NCBI GenBank assembly: GCA_013397435.1
Contig: VZRG01000274.1
Coordinates: 573,737 to 637,736 of the forward strand
DNA length: 64,000 nt
Reading direction: 5' to 3'
Origin: Erythrocercus mccallii
Taxonomy: Eukaryota > Chordata > Aves > Passeriformes > Dicruridae
The notes below the pieces were generated by a model. The model did not search any database. It had not been told where the DNA came from and saw only the letters and a program-made list of their open reading frames with translations. Below are positions 36,691 through 49,737 of this stretch, in pieces. The position numbers were made by a program, and so were the translations under genes. Each line of letters starts with the position of its first letter. Position 1 is the stretch's first letter.

Positions 36691-39600
36691 AGAATCTGAA
36701 GATAAAGTGACTGATAGAATGTTTCTAAAATCTCTTAAGACTCAGAACTACTGACATACCATAGCAAAACATGAGAGAAGATGTAAAAAAACGATGGATA
36801 TAAATGAATTTGATAGGGATTTTTCACAAAAAAAAGGATAGATGAATTAGAAAGTTTGTGAAGGAAGGAGATAGAAAAAGAGGAGCAGTGGGAGTGGGAG
36901 AGGAAAGTAACTGACTTGTTCATTTATTTCTGCAAGAGAAAATGCCTTGAAGATTAGTCTATGAAAGATCACTGTAGAAGACAGAAGCAAAACCACCTGA
37001 TATATCCCTCTATATCTGTCCATATCTGCCCTTAACTTTGTTGCATACAGGAAGTGGTTGCTGCAGTGATTTTCAGTACATGCTGGATATCTGCTGGGAA
37101 CAAGACTCCTAAGAACTTTGTGCAGAAAAGGGGAAAATTGAGGGTTTATTCCTACAGAGAAAGTAGCCGTGTGCTTGATATCTTCTTACTCTTTTTAATG
37201 TAGACTAGAAATAGAAGTGTAAAGGATCCTTGACTTCAGCTTCCTTTACAGTCATTTCTCTGGACGTGTTCACATTCTATTTTGCATGGTGTATTTCCCT
37301 TTCATCACTCTCCATTTGCTAAGAGAAACAAATAGAGTATTAACAAATAAGTAACAACTATAATAGGTCTCAGGTGCAAAAAGGTAGTGAACCTATTTTT
37401 AAGACAAAATTTGCTGTTTGGATACAGTGGATAACTGTATGGAAAAATGAAGTAATAATCAAACAATATATGATATAGGAACTTTCCATTCAATCATATG
37501 TTCCTAGTTTCTAGAATGCTGTGTGAAGTTACAATATGCCTTTTACATTTTAGATAATTAATGCACTACAGGCATAGACAAAAATATTCCATTGTGAATA
37601 GAGGAAGCATAGATTACTGGTAGAGAATATCCATAGGCAAAACAAAAAAAAATATCTAAAGAGAAGGCCTAAATCTTAACTGATCAGTTATTTTGGAAGA
37701 TTTTTTTGCTAGGCTTTTTGAAATACTTAGCAAAACCTTTGACAAATTTGTTTCATGTCCTGTTTTAAATTTTAAATACAAGAGGAAAAGGGGTTGTGAC
37801 ACATACTTGAAATTAAATAATTCTTTTTATTGATTTTACATTTAAAAGCTTATGTTTAAGCTCAAAATGGTGATCTGTTCTAATTTAATGTAGGAACCAG
37901 AGACAGGGAAAGCTGGTCCTTAGGCAAGAGACAAGAACGGCCTTTGTAACTGAAGAATAGCTACCACAGGTACAGTTCCCACTCCAAAGAGAAATGCAGT
38001 GGATCAAGAATGTACAAGCTGTGTGAAGTATGATTGTGTATCAACTCTCTAAGAGAGGGCTGAGCTAAATTTTCATCATCTTACTGAGATACATAATTTG
38101 TGCAACTTCTAATCAGCTCTGCAACTGCTCCCCATCTTGACTGGAAAGTATTATTTCCTTCAGTTTCCCTGAGTAGAATTAAAAACAAGTCTAAGTTTAG
38201 AAAGAAATCAGCTTTTGTAGCTTTTAGTTAAGAGAGAATGTTGCACTGTCATGATGGTTTCAGTGGCCAAATGTGCCAGAAAAAGGAAATACAACACAAC
38301 TAGAAAATAGAGGGTGGTTCAGATTTCTCAGAATCCAACTGTTTGGAGCAGATTAATTACCAAATTTGAATAAGGGAAGGATCAGAGTGGGAAACAGGCT
38401 GGCATTTTGGGTCAACAGGAAAACATAACCCCAAATTTATTAATTTCTTGTTTATCAGTTTTTTAGTCTTTTCATCATCACGTCTTTCATGTGTTTCAGT
38501 TTATGTAAGTTGAAGTAGTTGAAGTATGATTATAACACTGTATCAAATACAAAATACATATATTTTCGAATAAGGAAACTAATGCATACTGAAATAGAAC
38601 AGGAAAGCAGAAAGGTAAACTTGTGAAATAGGGAACACTATGCATTTTTATATTCCTATGCATTTTATTAACAAACTGAATATTTTAAAGCTACTTTGGA
38701 TGCTGAAAAAAGGCAAGGAAATTAATATTTTTGTAATATAGATGTCACCTTATATTTTATGCCTGATTCATTTGAAAATGTAGATTAATTTGCAAACAGT
38801 TTAGAGAGGTGAACTATTGAATTGAGTCCTATAAGATTTAGGATTTGTCATCTTTTAAAATTGACACTCAATAAGAGCTTGTCAATTACAAAGAAGTGAA
38901 ATGAAGTGAAAATAAGCCTCGTCTTCATCTTCTTGTTATATGCTTGGTTGGTTATAGAGACACCATTTACAAGCTGAGAATAATTACTTGCAAAGTGTTT
39001 TTCCCTTTAAACCAAATTTATTTATTATTTTACCTTATTCTGTTTTGATACAGCTGTTACTCTAATTTCCTAATCTTGTAACCAAAATAGTGTTTAGGTA
39101 CGTGTGGCTACCTGAATTAAGTGTGCTTGAGTTGAAAATGAAAAATATTGTTTAGGGTAAGATTTTTTCTCAAACATTACTAATCCTCTTCTGATGAGTT
39201 ATGCAGAATTTCTTCACTTTATAAATCTACAGCAGCATGTAATTTGACAAATATGATAGGGAGAGAATGGCAACAGTAAAAACCTTTTCTATTTACATGC
39301 AAACGTATCAAGGTTCTCTTCCACCTTAAATGGGTATTATGTTATCAGTCTCTTGCTCCTAGCAAGAGATTTTAATTTTTGTAGAGCTCATTCTTTTAAA
39401 CCTTTCCTTAAGCTGTAATACATTCTTTCTGATGTGGTTTTCTCAGATCGAAGTGAGTTAGCCCTTCTTTTGCTTATCAGTTTTATTCACCAGAATGAAT
39501 GCTTAGAGGACTTCTGTAATCAAATAACTTATGTCATCTTACTTTCTTTGCATCCAACATTCCTGTACTTCATACATTTCCTTATTAAATTCCACTTTAT

Positions 39601-42561
39601 CAAAATCCTCCAGCTATTTTAGAAGAAAGTACTCTGTAATTGAATTATTTTCTTCTAGATAAAATAATAAGGATGTATTTGGCAACTCTGCTAAAGCATT
39701 ACCTTTGATTTTTAACTGGAGCTCTGAATAGGTTTTTTCCTTGCTTTTCCCAGTGGTCTGTCATGACCAACTGAAATCAAAGTGACCAGATAGCTTGTCT
39801 GTGGTGCTTAGCAAACCAGTAGCTCATCTTGAACTAGAAGAAGCCATCTCCCAATTCAGAGACTTGTGCCCAGATCACACAGCTCCCCAAAATGAAAGGG
39901 AGTGTTTTGGAAAACATAGCAGCATTTTCCTGAATGGGAATCGGTACTTGATGCCAGTCATTTTATTTGTAAATGCACACAGAACTTAGTGATCACATAT
40001 GCAAAATATGGATATCAATTATTAATGAAAATTTTTAGAGGACAATTACCAAATTTTTTGCCGTGCTGTTAATTTTCTTTATTAGCTGAACTGGATAATT
40101 GTATTTGTGCATCATTCTTGTGGTATCTGAAGCACAAAGCAAATCTTATACACCTCTTGTATTACTTCAATTTTTTCTTTTAGTATTCATGCTATTCCGT
40201 AGTAGAATTCAGTTATGCTATTTAAATGTACAGTAGAGTATTTCCTTTTTATTGCAGAAGAATGTTTTGATCTATCAAAAAGTTTAATTGCATTTCACGC
40301 AGTAGTTTCTGTTTGTAATTAGGTGTATGTGTGGCAGTTGCTAAGTGTTTCTTTCATGTCCTTCCATTCATTTTTAAAGCAAATTTTCTGTTACACCATC
40401 ACTTATTGTGCAGTAGGTGCTTTGCTTAGATTCCAGAACTTCATGTGCATATCTGATTCTCCCAGTCATTCTTGAAGAGTTTTGGCAGCTTGGTCTTTGC
40501 TTATTTTAATTATTTCCTTACTGGTTTTGAGGGACAAATGCATGGATTTTCTTAATATTTTCTATCTCTGACTCTGAATTGGATATTAAAGATCCATGAG
40601 GATAGTGGTGTCTGTCACATCCATTTTACATTTTGTTGGGGTTTTTTTTTCTTATTTAAATCATACCTGAAAAAGGAAGTTTGGTTAATAAAGAATGGAA
40701 AACAATAGATAATTTGGAGATTAGCCCTTAGGCTCATTTTTTAATATTCCTATCCTACTGAGTAGCATGACATTTCACATGGGATCCTATAAAATAGCTT
40801 GAGGAAGAAGGAAATAAAATTGAAATATATTTGAATTCCTAGATAAATGACATTTATTTAAATACCATTTAAAGGAAGTGGCAAAACAATCTAAAACTAC
40901 TGATTGGTCACAATCAATATTTCCTTTTTATTTTATTTACCCTTTTGATACCTCTGATATGACTTTTTTTCCCCCAGCTTTGCATTCGTCTTTTCTGGTA
41001 GTGCATTTTTATTCTTATTTTTCTTCTTCTGTTCCTTTGTGTTGATACTTTCCTTTTCCCAGTATATTTTCTCACTCCTCTGTTTCAACTACTACAACTA
41101 AAATTTGCTTTCTAAATCTAAGTCCTTTCTCAGTGTTCTCTCATCTACAACCTTCATGCATCTTTGTGGCTGCTCAGCCATTATTTCAAACAAAGCGTTT
41201 AGTTGAATAAGGTGTGAAAGAAAAGTGGAATGAAAAAAAGTGAGAGCACACTCAACTGAATCCATAAATCAAGATGCAGAACTTGCATAGCTGGCATACT
41301 AGGATGGGGAATCCCAGGTCTTAAAAATCAGTGTCATTGGTATATGGAAGTACGTGGAATTTTATAGGGTCTGGCCTATCCTGGAATATTTTTTTTAGAA
41401 TATAAACTCTGTAGTTATAAAGCAGCAAGATTATTAGCCTCTTATCTGCTGTACTGGGACTATTACAAAAGAAGGAAGTTGTTGCTGAAGTGCAGCCTTG
41501 TTGATAAAAAATAACTTGCCAATGCCATTGATTTCTCCTTTCAGTTAAAATATTTAGATAAATCTTAGATCCAATTGAAAGAACAAACTGGACTGGCACA
41601 GCTAAATGAATATACAACCAGCTTCAGACAGCAGCCAGGGAAACTGTCTTCTCAACATGGCTCTGAGGACTATGGATCAGGTTGAACTGTGGTGGTCAGA
41701 GGCTGACCAACTGATCAGCCAGCCAGTTTATTTGTGAGCATGCTAACATGCTCAGAACTGCCTCTTGCGATCAAAACTAAGAGGTGGGATGGAATATCAA
41801 CAAAATTTACACAACACAGATGGTGACTAAATAAACAGCCCATCACAAAACCTCACTGTTTCAGTGGCTTTTGTGTTGGTCAGGAGAGACAGTGGAAAAT
41901 CTTCAGTTTTGTTTTGAACAAAACATTTTCCTTAAAATGTTGATGCTGAAAAAGAGTATTTTGTATGCTCTCCAACAAAATTTATGTCAGAGCCAAGGAT
42001 TCAGGGGAAAGTGATTACAAATTTCTTAACAGAAAAATCTTATGACAAAGCAGCTTAACATTTTGTTGCCAAGATAAATAGGAAAACTTCTATTCTAGCT
42101 ACAGATAACATAAAGTTCTCTTCAGTATCATTACACTTTCATATCATCGTTTTAATTAAAAAAAATTAATGCCCTTTCTATATTTTTATATACCTGAGCA
42201 GTTCAAAATGTTACTTATGCATTAGATGTTGTTGTTGAACTAGAGGCACTAATACTTCTCCTCCTGTCCCAAATCCTACTTCAATATATTAAAAAGCAGC
42301 TGCTGCAGTCAAGGGTAGCATGAGCCTTCTGAGGAGAAATGGAAGCAATTCCAAAAGCAACATGTGATTACTGTGCATCTGACTGAATATTTCTCATCTA
42401 ATTTTGTTGAAATGCATCTTAGAATTTTATATATAGAAAAATTAGTCAAATTTTATAAGTGAAGAGCAACAGAAATGAGAAAGTTTAAAGTGTGTTATGA
42501 GTATACAACAGAGTTCCCATGTACCAGTGTTAAGAATAAACTGGACAGGTATTTTTTTAAC
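36691..42561. other. Non-coding stretch, no gene recognised
   Basis: No gene or mobile element is recognised. A purine-rich stretch occupies roughly 36,830-36,915 (gaaggaaggagatag...aggaaag). Sequence at 41,620-41,830 is less AT-rich with small internal repeats (ctgaccaactgatcagccag), but no family is recognised. Confidence 0.6.
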
Positions 42562-42579
42562 TTTTTTTTTTTTTTTTTT
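42562..42579. repeat. T18 homopolymer
   Basis: Uninterrupted run of about 18 T preceded by a shorter T7 run. No adjoining retroelement is recognised. Confidence 0.85.
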
Positions 42580-45500
42580 AATGAGTGAGCTAAATGCTAT
42601 GTAAAATGGTTTATCTATTTTGTAAGAATTTTGTTTCGACTTTTTAAAATGTGTTTTGTATAAAAGCATGTATTTATAAGTTGTTTTTCAGCCCCTTTAA
42701 TTTTCCTTTTCTAAATCTCAGATTAGGCTACTCAAATACCTATATATTCATGCAAGTATTATTTACTTCTTGACTGAAAAACACAGTCATTTCTATTTAT
42801 GAACATTTTTTTGTAATTTGACCTGGCATTTCTCATCACTACTGCTTGCAGTCTAGTCTTATAAGATTTAATGGATGTCAAAAATGAGCACAGTATGAAA
42901 AATAAATAGACAAAAGAGAAATCTTTTACATGTTAACAAATGTCACAGAAAGATCTCTTGAAGTTAAAATCCTCATGGAGAAAAATCATTTGGTGTTGAC
43001 CAAAAGAAATACCTCTTTAAGACATACGGCTAAGGGAAATCTTGGAATTTTCTGTCTTTTGAAAAGAGTAGACTTAATTTGTATGTCCTCTCTGACTATG
43101 CTTCATCTTTATTAGAGAAATCCTTCCTTTCCAATGGTTTTAGGCAGATTAACTGGCCTAATTGGACCTAAGCTGCTGTGAAGAGAGAGGGAAAAAAGGT
43201 GGAGGCACAAGCTCTCCAAGTCCTCAAGTCACATCCTCCTGGTTGACTGGTCTGCTTAGCCAAGCTGAAACTGGTCTTATTGTCATGTTGGGTGCATTAA
43301 TTGGAGTGCAGACTAATTTGCGAGAATGCTTTAGTGCCCTTTAAATGGTGATTTAAAATTCAAAGTGATGGAAATTGTATAAAAGCATGCTGATCTGATC
43401 ATTACCCAGAATTCAGTTTGACGTTTCCTCTATTTATCTGTTTTTATTGTTTAGACTTTAAGTTTACTGTGAAAGACTTAGGAGACTGCAACAATTCATG
43501 ATATTCTCTGGATTGGTTGATAACCCTTCCCTTTTTTAAACTCAGAGAATGCACTTAGTTAAGCATAAAAATGTCTTGCTTGGGGATGATAAAATAAAGA
43601 ATATGTTTAGATAATGTACTAATAAATACAGCAATAGATTTTTCTTGTTTCCATCAAATACATGAAAATACACTCTTTGGAACAGTCTTACCAAACAGAG
43701 ACATTAGCACCTCATTAACATAGGCTTGAATGGTAACAAGGATAATGAATTTACATTTTCCAAGCAAAAGGCCACAAACAAAAAATTATGCACTGTTTTT
43801 GCAACTTCTATAGGTAAAGAGATATCCATTTCTGAAATGCAACTGTGTTCATGGGTGAAGAACAGTTTCTGCCAGCAGTGCCAAACAGTTGTCCACAACA
43901 TTTAACAAGATAAAAATATTATTTGTCATATGAAATTATACAAGAAGCCTTAAGATGGTTCATAAATAAAGTACATAAATTAGACTCTCATGCAATGCAA
44001 TAAACATGAAAAATTTCCAGGAATTTTTGAGTGATGGACTGTAGGAAACTACAATTGGAACCTTTCTTCTGCATTTTACTCAAAGCCAGCAAACACATTT
44101 TAGTCCTGACACAAAGAAAGTGATGCTTTATCAAAGAGAAGACAATTGATGTTATCTCTGAAATATACTATATGCTTGTCTGTACCAGAAACAGGTAACA
44201 CTGGCTAATACTACTGCAAAATCCTTGGTAGCCAGTGCTAGTTCCTGAAGCATTTAGCTATAATGTCCTGAAAGCATACTTTTACTTGGAAGTTGTCCCT
44301 TGCTACTCTTCTGATAAAGAGAGATTGTGTTGCAGGAATTTGTGCAGTACTTAGCACATTTGGATTACAGATTATCCTCTACCCAGTTAATGTCTCCAAA
44401 GCCATTGTCTTTAGTGAAATTATGAGGAATTTGTATTCCATAATACATGGAAGGTTTTTTTTTTGCATGTACCTAAGTTCCTTGCTTCAACAAAGACAAA
44501 TGAGATAGGTAATGTTTCTTCCTTATTCTGCACAGAAGAGGAAGGAGATTCCTCTTTCCAGTACACCAATGTTTTCAAAATTGGGTTGAGAAACAAGTCC
44601 ACATCAGAGTATGCTGAAGTAATGCAACATTTCTTTAAAGAAAAGTTTTAACATTGCTTTTGGATTTTTTTCCCGGAGCTGTAATTTGTTCAGGCTGAAC
44701 TGTGAGATTAATACCCAGCTCTCAATAAGACTGTACTTGTGTCAAGTTTATGGCACCACCTTCAGATGGCATAGTGAGGCAGAGACTGACTTGGTGACTA
44801 ATTCTTTCCAGTAACAATATGTCTGCAAGGACTAAAAGGAGGACATTCAGATCTTAAATTGAGTTTCTAGCCTGACTGGAAATGTCAAGTTTAAAAGTGG
44901 TAAATGTGAATGTGGAAAGGAGTGTGGAAAACCTCATGGTTCCATAGTATGGAACTAGACAACTGTCATTTAAAAGAGTGAACACTGAAATTTTGGCCTC
45001 TGTGTTAGTTGAATAAGCAAGTACTTGTACAGTGTATTATATGCTTTTGACTGTGCAGCTGTCTTTTGGCCATTTCAACTATATTGCATTTGAGGAATTT
45101 ACAGTTCAAATTTTTTTTTGTTTTGGTTTAATGTAATGAAGTCTTGGTGTTTATTTACTGAAAAACCACTACCACATTCATAGATTAAAAGAATGTGGCT
45201 TAATGTAGTGTTGCTTTCCTTCAAAACAAATTTTGAATGTATTTATTTCTCTACTTCATTCTATTCTCTGTTTAAGAAGAAAATATTTACCATGATAACC
45301 TGGACTACATAAAATATGCACAATTTGTTCTAAGAGACGTGGCGATGTGTAATGAAGTCTGTCCCTGAGATATTAATAATGTTTTCATATCATGCAATGT
45401 GGTCCCATTGCTAGTTGCACAAGATTACCTGTGGGCAAAAAGCAAAGCATTAGGAAAAGCCTAAACAATTGATTAGTTGTTATATCATACACTGAAGATG

Positions 45501-46947
45501 GACAGTCTGTATGACAGGTTGTCTTGTACAAGAATTGGCTCCTTAACACACTCTACTTGCATTATCACACTGAGTAACAAAAAAACTCCAACATGCTGAG
45601 CACACCACAATGAACGCCTCAGCTTCTGTTATGCAAACAGCACACACTTATTGTCCTTTCAATGCTGTAAGGGTTTAGGAGAGGAGACACCAAGGACAGA
45701 TAAATGACAATAATGCAACTTAAGAAAAGGCCATGTTTCACTAGTAAGAAATTAATAGTAAGAAAATGTGATAAATAGATGCACTTATGAGCACAGATAG
45801 AGTTCTCTGACAAAATGTCTTAACTCATACAGTCAGATATACAGTGAATTCTCTGTGTGAAAGGTATATATTAGCTATACATGCAGTCTTGAATATGAAA
45901 TCAGCTTTATGCTCTAACATAGGTAGGCATAGACACATCTCAAGTGCCTAATGTCTAAAAAGAATGTGCATCTCTGGTACCTTAAATTTGCTGTGGACAT
46001 CAGTAAGGTCAGGACTTTTCTCAGTATGTTTTCTATTTGTAAGAAGGCTTAATATAAATTTTTGGCTCACTCAATATTAAAATCTGGAATTTTTTATAGT
46101 TGTTAGACCAAGTGGCAAATAGCACTACCTGTGCATTTTCACCTGGGCAGATTGAAAACTGCACACTATGCTGATATTTTCCATGCAAACACTGCCATGT
46201 CCACATTGCATAACTTAGAAAATCCAGCTTCTGAATAAGCTAGTCTGGTACTTATGCTTGTATCCTTGGGAGTAGCTTTGGAACTGTACTCTTTGGGAAC
46301 TGAACCCTAGGACACACAGCTGATACAGCCAGGCTACATAGGAGATCTCTATATGAGGAGATCTCTAATAGACATGGAAGAAACCTTCCACCTATGCAGT
46401 GCAGCTCAAAGTCAGAACCACCACACTGGTGCTACATCCACTAGATTGCTCAATCTAGTGCACTGCACGGTAGCATGGGCAAGTGGCAAGTGAGTTGGTT
46501 TAGCCACAGGGAGCTGGACATGCCAGCTCCACTTCCAGAGTCCCAATCCTAAATTGCATAGCTGAGATCTCAGAGTACCACTTTAGATCTCCACATTTTG
46601 GGCTTCTCTTTTACTTTGTCAATCTCTCTTCCAGGAGTTCACCTTCATTTAAGTCCAACAGATAAGAGCTCTTTCCCTGTTTAAGAAATGCATGTGCTCA
46701 GCACTACTATGACCTCAGAATGCTAAGCGTAGCATCTTCTCTGCTGGAGAAAATCTAGGGAACAAAACCAGTAACGCCTGTAAGCCATGGGAACCTGACC
46801 ATGGTTGAGCAAAAGGGCTTTCATCACACAGGAAGGAGAACAACTACATGTACCTAGAAGGTTGCTGCAGGAGAAGAAAAATTATCCGTTCATGACATCC
46901 TTGGTAGAAATGATAATTAAAGGGATTAAATTAATTTAAAAATTATT
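42580..46947. other. Non-coding stretch, no gene recognised
   Basis: No gene is recognised. The block 43,215-43,345 is less AT-rich and carries homeodomain-like cores ('tgcattaattggagtgcag', 'actaatttgc'), so it is a candidate conserved non-coding element. At 46,280-46,560 there is a short direct repeat of 'ggagatctct' and moderate GC without a recognisable family. Confidence 0.55.
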
Positions 46948-47176
46948 CAGAATAGGCTGTGGGGAGAACCTTCTAATAGTAGGGATAATTAAGGTCTGGA
47001 CAAGAGTACCTGAGAAGGCTTCAAATATATCCATTTTTGATAGTTTTAAAGAATGGATTCAACAAACAATTGTCAGGAATAATACAGGTATATTTGATCT
47101 TATTTTTGGCAGTGGGTGAGCTAGATGACTTTTTGAAGTCCCTTCCAGCCATAATTTTCTACCATTCTGTGATTTT
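46948..47176 (+). mobile_element. CR1 LINE fragment, 3' UTR and end
   Basis: Plus-strand CR1 3' region: 'gaataggctgtggggagaac', 'gtcaggaataatacaggtat', 'gggtgagctagatgactttt', 'tgaagtcccttccagccata' and 'accattctgtgatttt'. The last blocks are the typical CR1 3' core and terminal octamer. It is a different, older-looking subfamily from the copies at 24.3 and 32 kb. No coding sequence. Confidence 0.85.
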
Positions 47177-47194
47177 AAAAGATGATCTGTAGAC

Positions 47195-47215
47195 AAAAAA
47201 AAAAAAAAAAAAAAA
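47195..47215. repeat. A21 homopolymer just after the CR1 end
   Basis: 21 consecutive A lie 19 bp beyond the CR1 terminus. CR1 elements normally end in short octamer repeats without a poly(A) tail, so the run is probably an independent slippage tract. Confidence 0.85.
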
Positions 47216-47731
47216 GTAATGCACAAACAGAATCTATTTGCTGAACAAAACACGATATTTTGGAATAAATGAACCAAAATGAGCTGTCTGTTTACTGACA
47301 AAGACCATTTGGTGATGAAGGACAAATCACACGAGTCACCTGAAAATTAAGTATTTGAGACATCCATAGCTGGAAATTCTTTATATTTTAATAAGAAAGT
47401 GCCATAAAAAAAGCCCAAAGTATTCAATACTCAGCTACTTGATGTTGCTTTCTGCAACAACTAATTAGCCTGTGTTTCTTGAGAACAGCCTTTGCTGTGA
47501 AATTGCATAGGGTTTTTTTGATATTTAAACTAAATTGTCACCTATGAAGCAACTAAAATATTGATCACTTACTAGAAAAAGAACAAATGTGATTAAAAGA
47601 TTAAAAGCGTCTCACACTGTGTAGGCTACTATTTCTGCACATGCACATTGTACATATTAAAATACTTTAAAATAGCAACCATAATTAAAAAATATGAAAT
47701 ATACTTAAAACATTTTACTGAAAAACCACAT
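47216..47731. other. Non-coding stretch
   Basis: AT-rich unique sequence. No gene or repeat is recognised. Confidence 0.6.
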
Positions 47732-47875
47732 TATCATATCATATCATATCATATCATATCATATCATATCATATCATATCATCATCATATCATCATATCA
47801 TATATCATATCATCATATCATATCATATCATATCATATCATATCATATCATATCATCATATCATATATCATATCA
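47732..47875. repeat. (ATATC)n pentanucleotide microsatellite, ~144 bp
   Basis: Repeats of ATATC (equivalently CATAT), first in a near-perfect block and then interrupted by ATC and ATAT length variants (catcatcatatc, catatatcatatc) that divide the array into sub-blocks. The 78-codon frame crossing it (ISYHIISYH-like) is simply the translated repeat. Such an array should be highly polymorphic in length. Confidence 0.95.
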
Positions 47876-49737
47876 AGATCATAAATAGCTTTTTGAAATT
47901 CATCCTCTATTTTTCTTACTGTGGTACTTATCCTGAAGCATGGGCAGGACTTCACAATGCAGTATGAAGGATAGATCTTAAGCATATCAGGTGCAACATT
48001 GAATAACAAAGAAATATAGAAAAGGACAGGTAAGAGATTATTAGGATGCAATGTCAGTAGTTAATATAATGTGGCAACACGTGAAACTGTTAATGCTAAT
48101 GTTAAGCATTTTGTTTCTTATAGAAATGGAAATCTAATAATTATTTCACTGAGAAAGAAAAGATGACATCACTTTTTAGTAATAATAGTGCTGCCACTTT
48201 ATGAGACTAGTATCAGTAGAAACTTTAAAAACTTATCTGAAAATTTACTGAAAGTCCATTAAAAAATACACATGCCACGACAGATTTCCAGTAGTTGCTA
48301 CATTTTGGTAAACTTATGTGGGTAGGATATTTGAAAATATCTGATGTTACTACATGAATGGTGCTAGATCATTCATTCTAAGAGCAGTTGGAAAATGAAG
48401 TTTTGTAAATGTTTGACAAAAAATGTCAGTTTGGGCCATGGTAGGTCTCAAGGCTTGACAAGAAGCATAATGCTTGGAGATAAACGTTGTGTGCCAAAAA
48501 TTAGCAAGTGCTGTGTTCATCTTGAAGGAACATAATACCTCCCCCACTAGCACTGTTTTTAACAACAACGAAAAAAAAGTCTTAAATATGTCTTTACCCA
48601 CATGGATACAGAGAAATCAGGTGTAGCAACCAAACTAACAATATTGACAAGTACTCTTAAAATGTAGCTGGGTGTCCTCACTAAAATATTTAGCCCAGCA
48701 TAATAGCCTAGAATCAAAATTAAGCATGTTTTAAAATCAGTATCAAAGTGGTTAAAGTTAGCAGACACTGTAAAGCTGTAATATTGCTTCTTAAATTATT
48801 TGAACAGAACATAATCCAAAACCCATGGTAAAAAATTGGATGGGCAAAATATAACTTGTGTAGCATGTGTCTATTCTTGTTAGCTGAATTGCCAATGAAT
48901 ATATATATATATATTTATAAATATATATATATGGGTATATTTAAAATACTAAGATATCTGAAGGGAATCTGGAAAGATGGTTAAAGTATTAAAACAGTGT
49001 TTGGTAAAGTAAGGGGGAACACATTATCATGGAAAATATTTTGACAGTAAGGTTTTTCACCTTTTATTTTAAACTGGAAAATTAATTGAAAGCTCAAAAA
49101 AAAAGGACATTACTGAAATCTCCAGAAAACTATACATGGTATACATTATTTATTAGACTAATATATTTTGTGCATATGGGTTTTGCTTTTAGGGTAAGTA
49201 CTGAAGTTTTTGTGGTTTTGCCACTACTTATAATAGTGACTGTAAGTAAAGGAAAGCCTGTAGAAAGAGAATAAAAGTAAAATATATTTGTTCTATTGAA
49301 TAGTCAAATTGCTCTTGTGAATTAAGAAACTTTTCAGTCTTATATTCTCATAGAAATAAAATTTTAAAAAGCAAAGCTAAAGATGGTGGGAAAAGTAATA
49401 TTTTTTAATTAACTAAAGTCTTTCGAGAATTTCTAAATTGGTTCAATCTTTGGACAAATGATTACTTTTAGAGGAAGAGGGTCTTCCCTTGCAGAGGAAC
49501 TACTAGTTTAAGATTAATCAGCTTTGGCACAGAACAGCACAGTCTGTTGCTTATATTGTTCCCATCAGAAGGGGCTGAATTTCAAAATCTGTCAGGACAG
49601 AAACAAGAATGTCTATTCATGCATCACCATTAAAGGTTTTAAGGATGGAGCAATTTGCTGTACTACAGAGAAGGTACAGCTGAATGTACAGGCAGTCAAG
49701 TGGATTGTGTGCTATAGGAACTCCTCATGAGCACGTC
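47876..49737. other. Non-coding stretch with an unexplained open frame at its end
   Basis: Mostly AT-rich unique sequence. An (AT)n tract lies at 48,898-48,932. From 49,518 (after a TAA) to a TGA at 49,730 one plus-strand frame stays open for about 70 codons. Its translation is cysteine-rich (8 Cys) and contains 'KICQDRNKNVYSC' and 'VKWIVCYRNSS'. It has no ATG start, and I do not recognise the family. It ends about 8 bp before the truncated LTR begins. Confidence 0.45.
48898..48932. repeat. (AT)n microsatellite
   Basis: Two blocks of alternating AT separated by 'atttataaat', together about 35 bp, self-complementary. Confidence 0.85.

Noticed and set aside
47732..47875. Regularly spaced repeats as a possible CRISPR array
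   Set aside because: The unit is a 5-bp simple repeat without unique spacers, and the window is from a vertebrate.
47648..47884. 78-codon frame with ISYHIISYH repeats
   Set aside because: It is the translation of the ATATC microsatellite, not a repeat protein.
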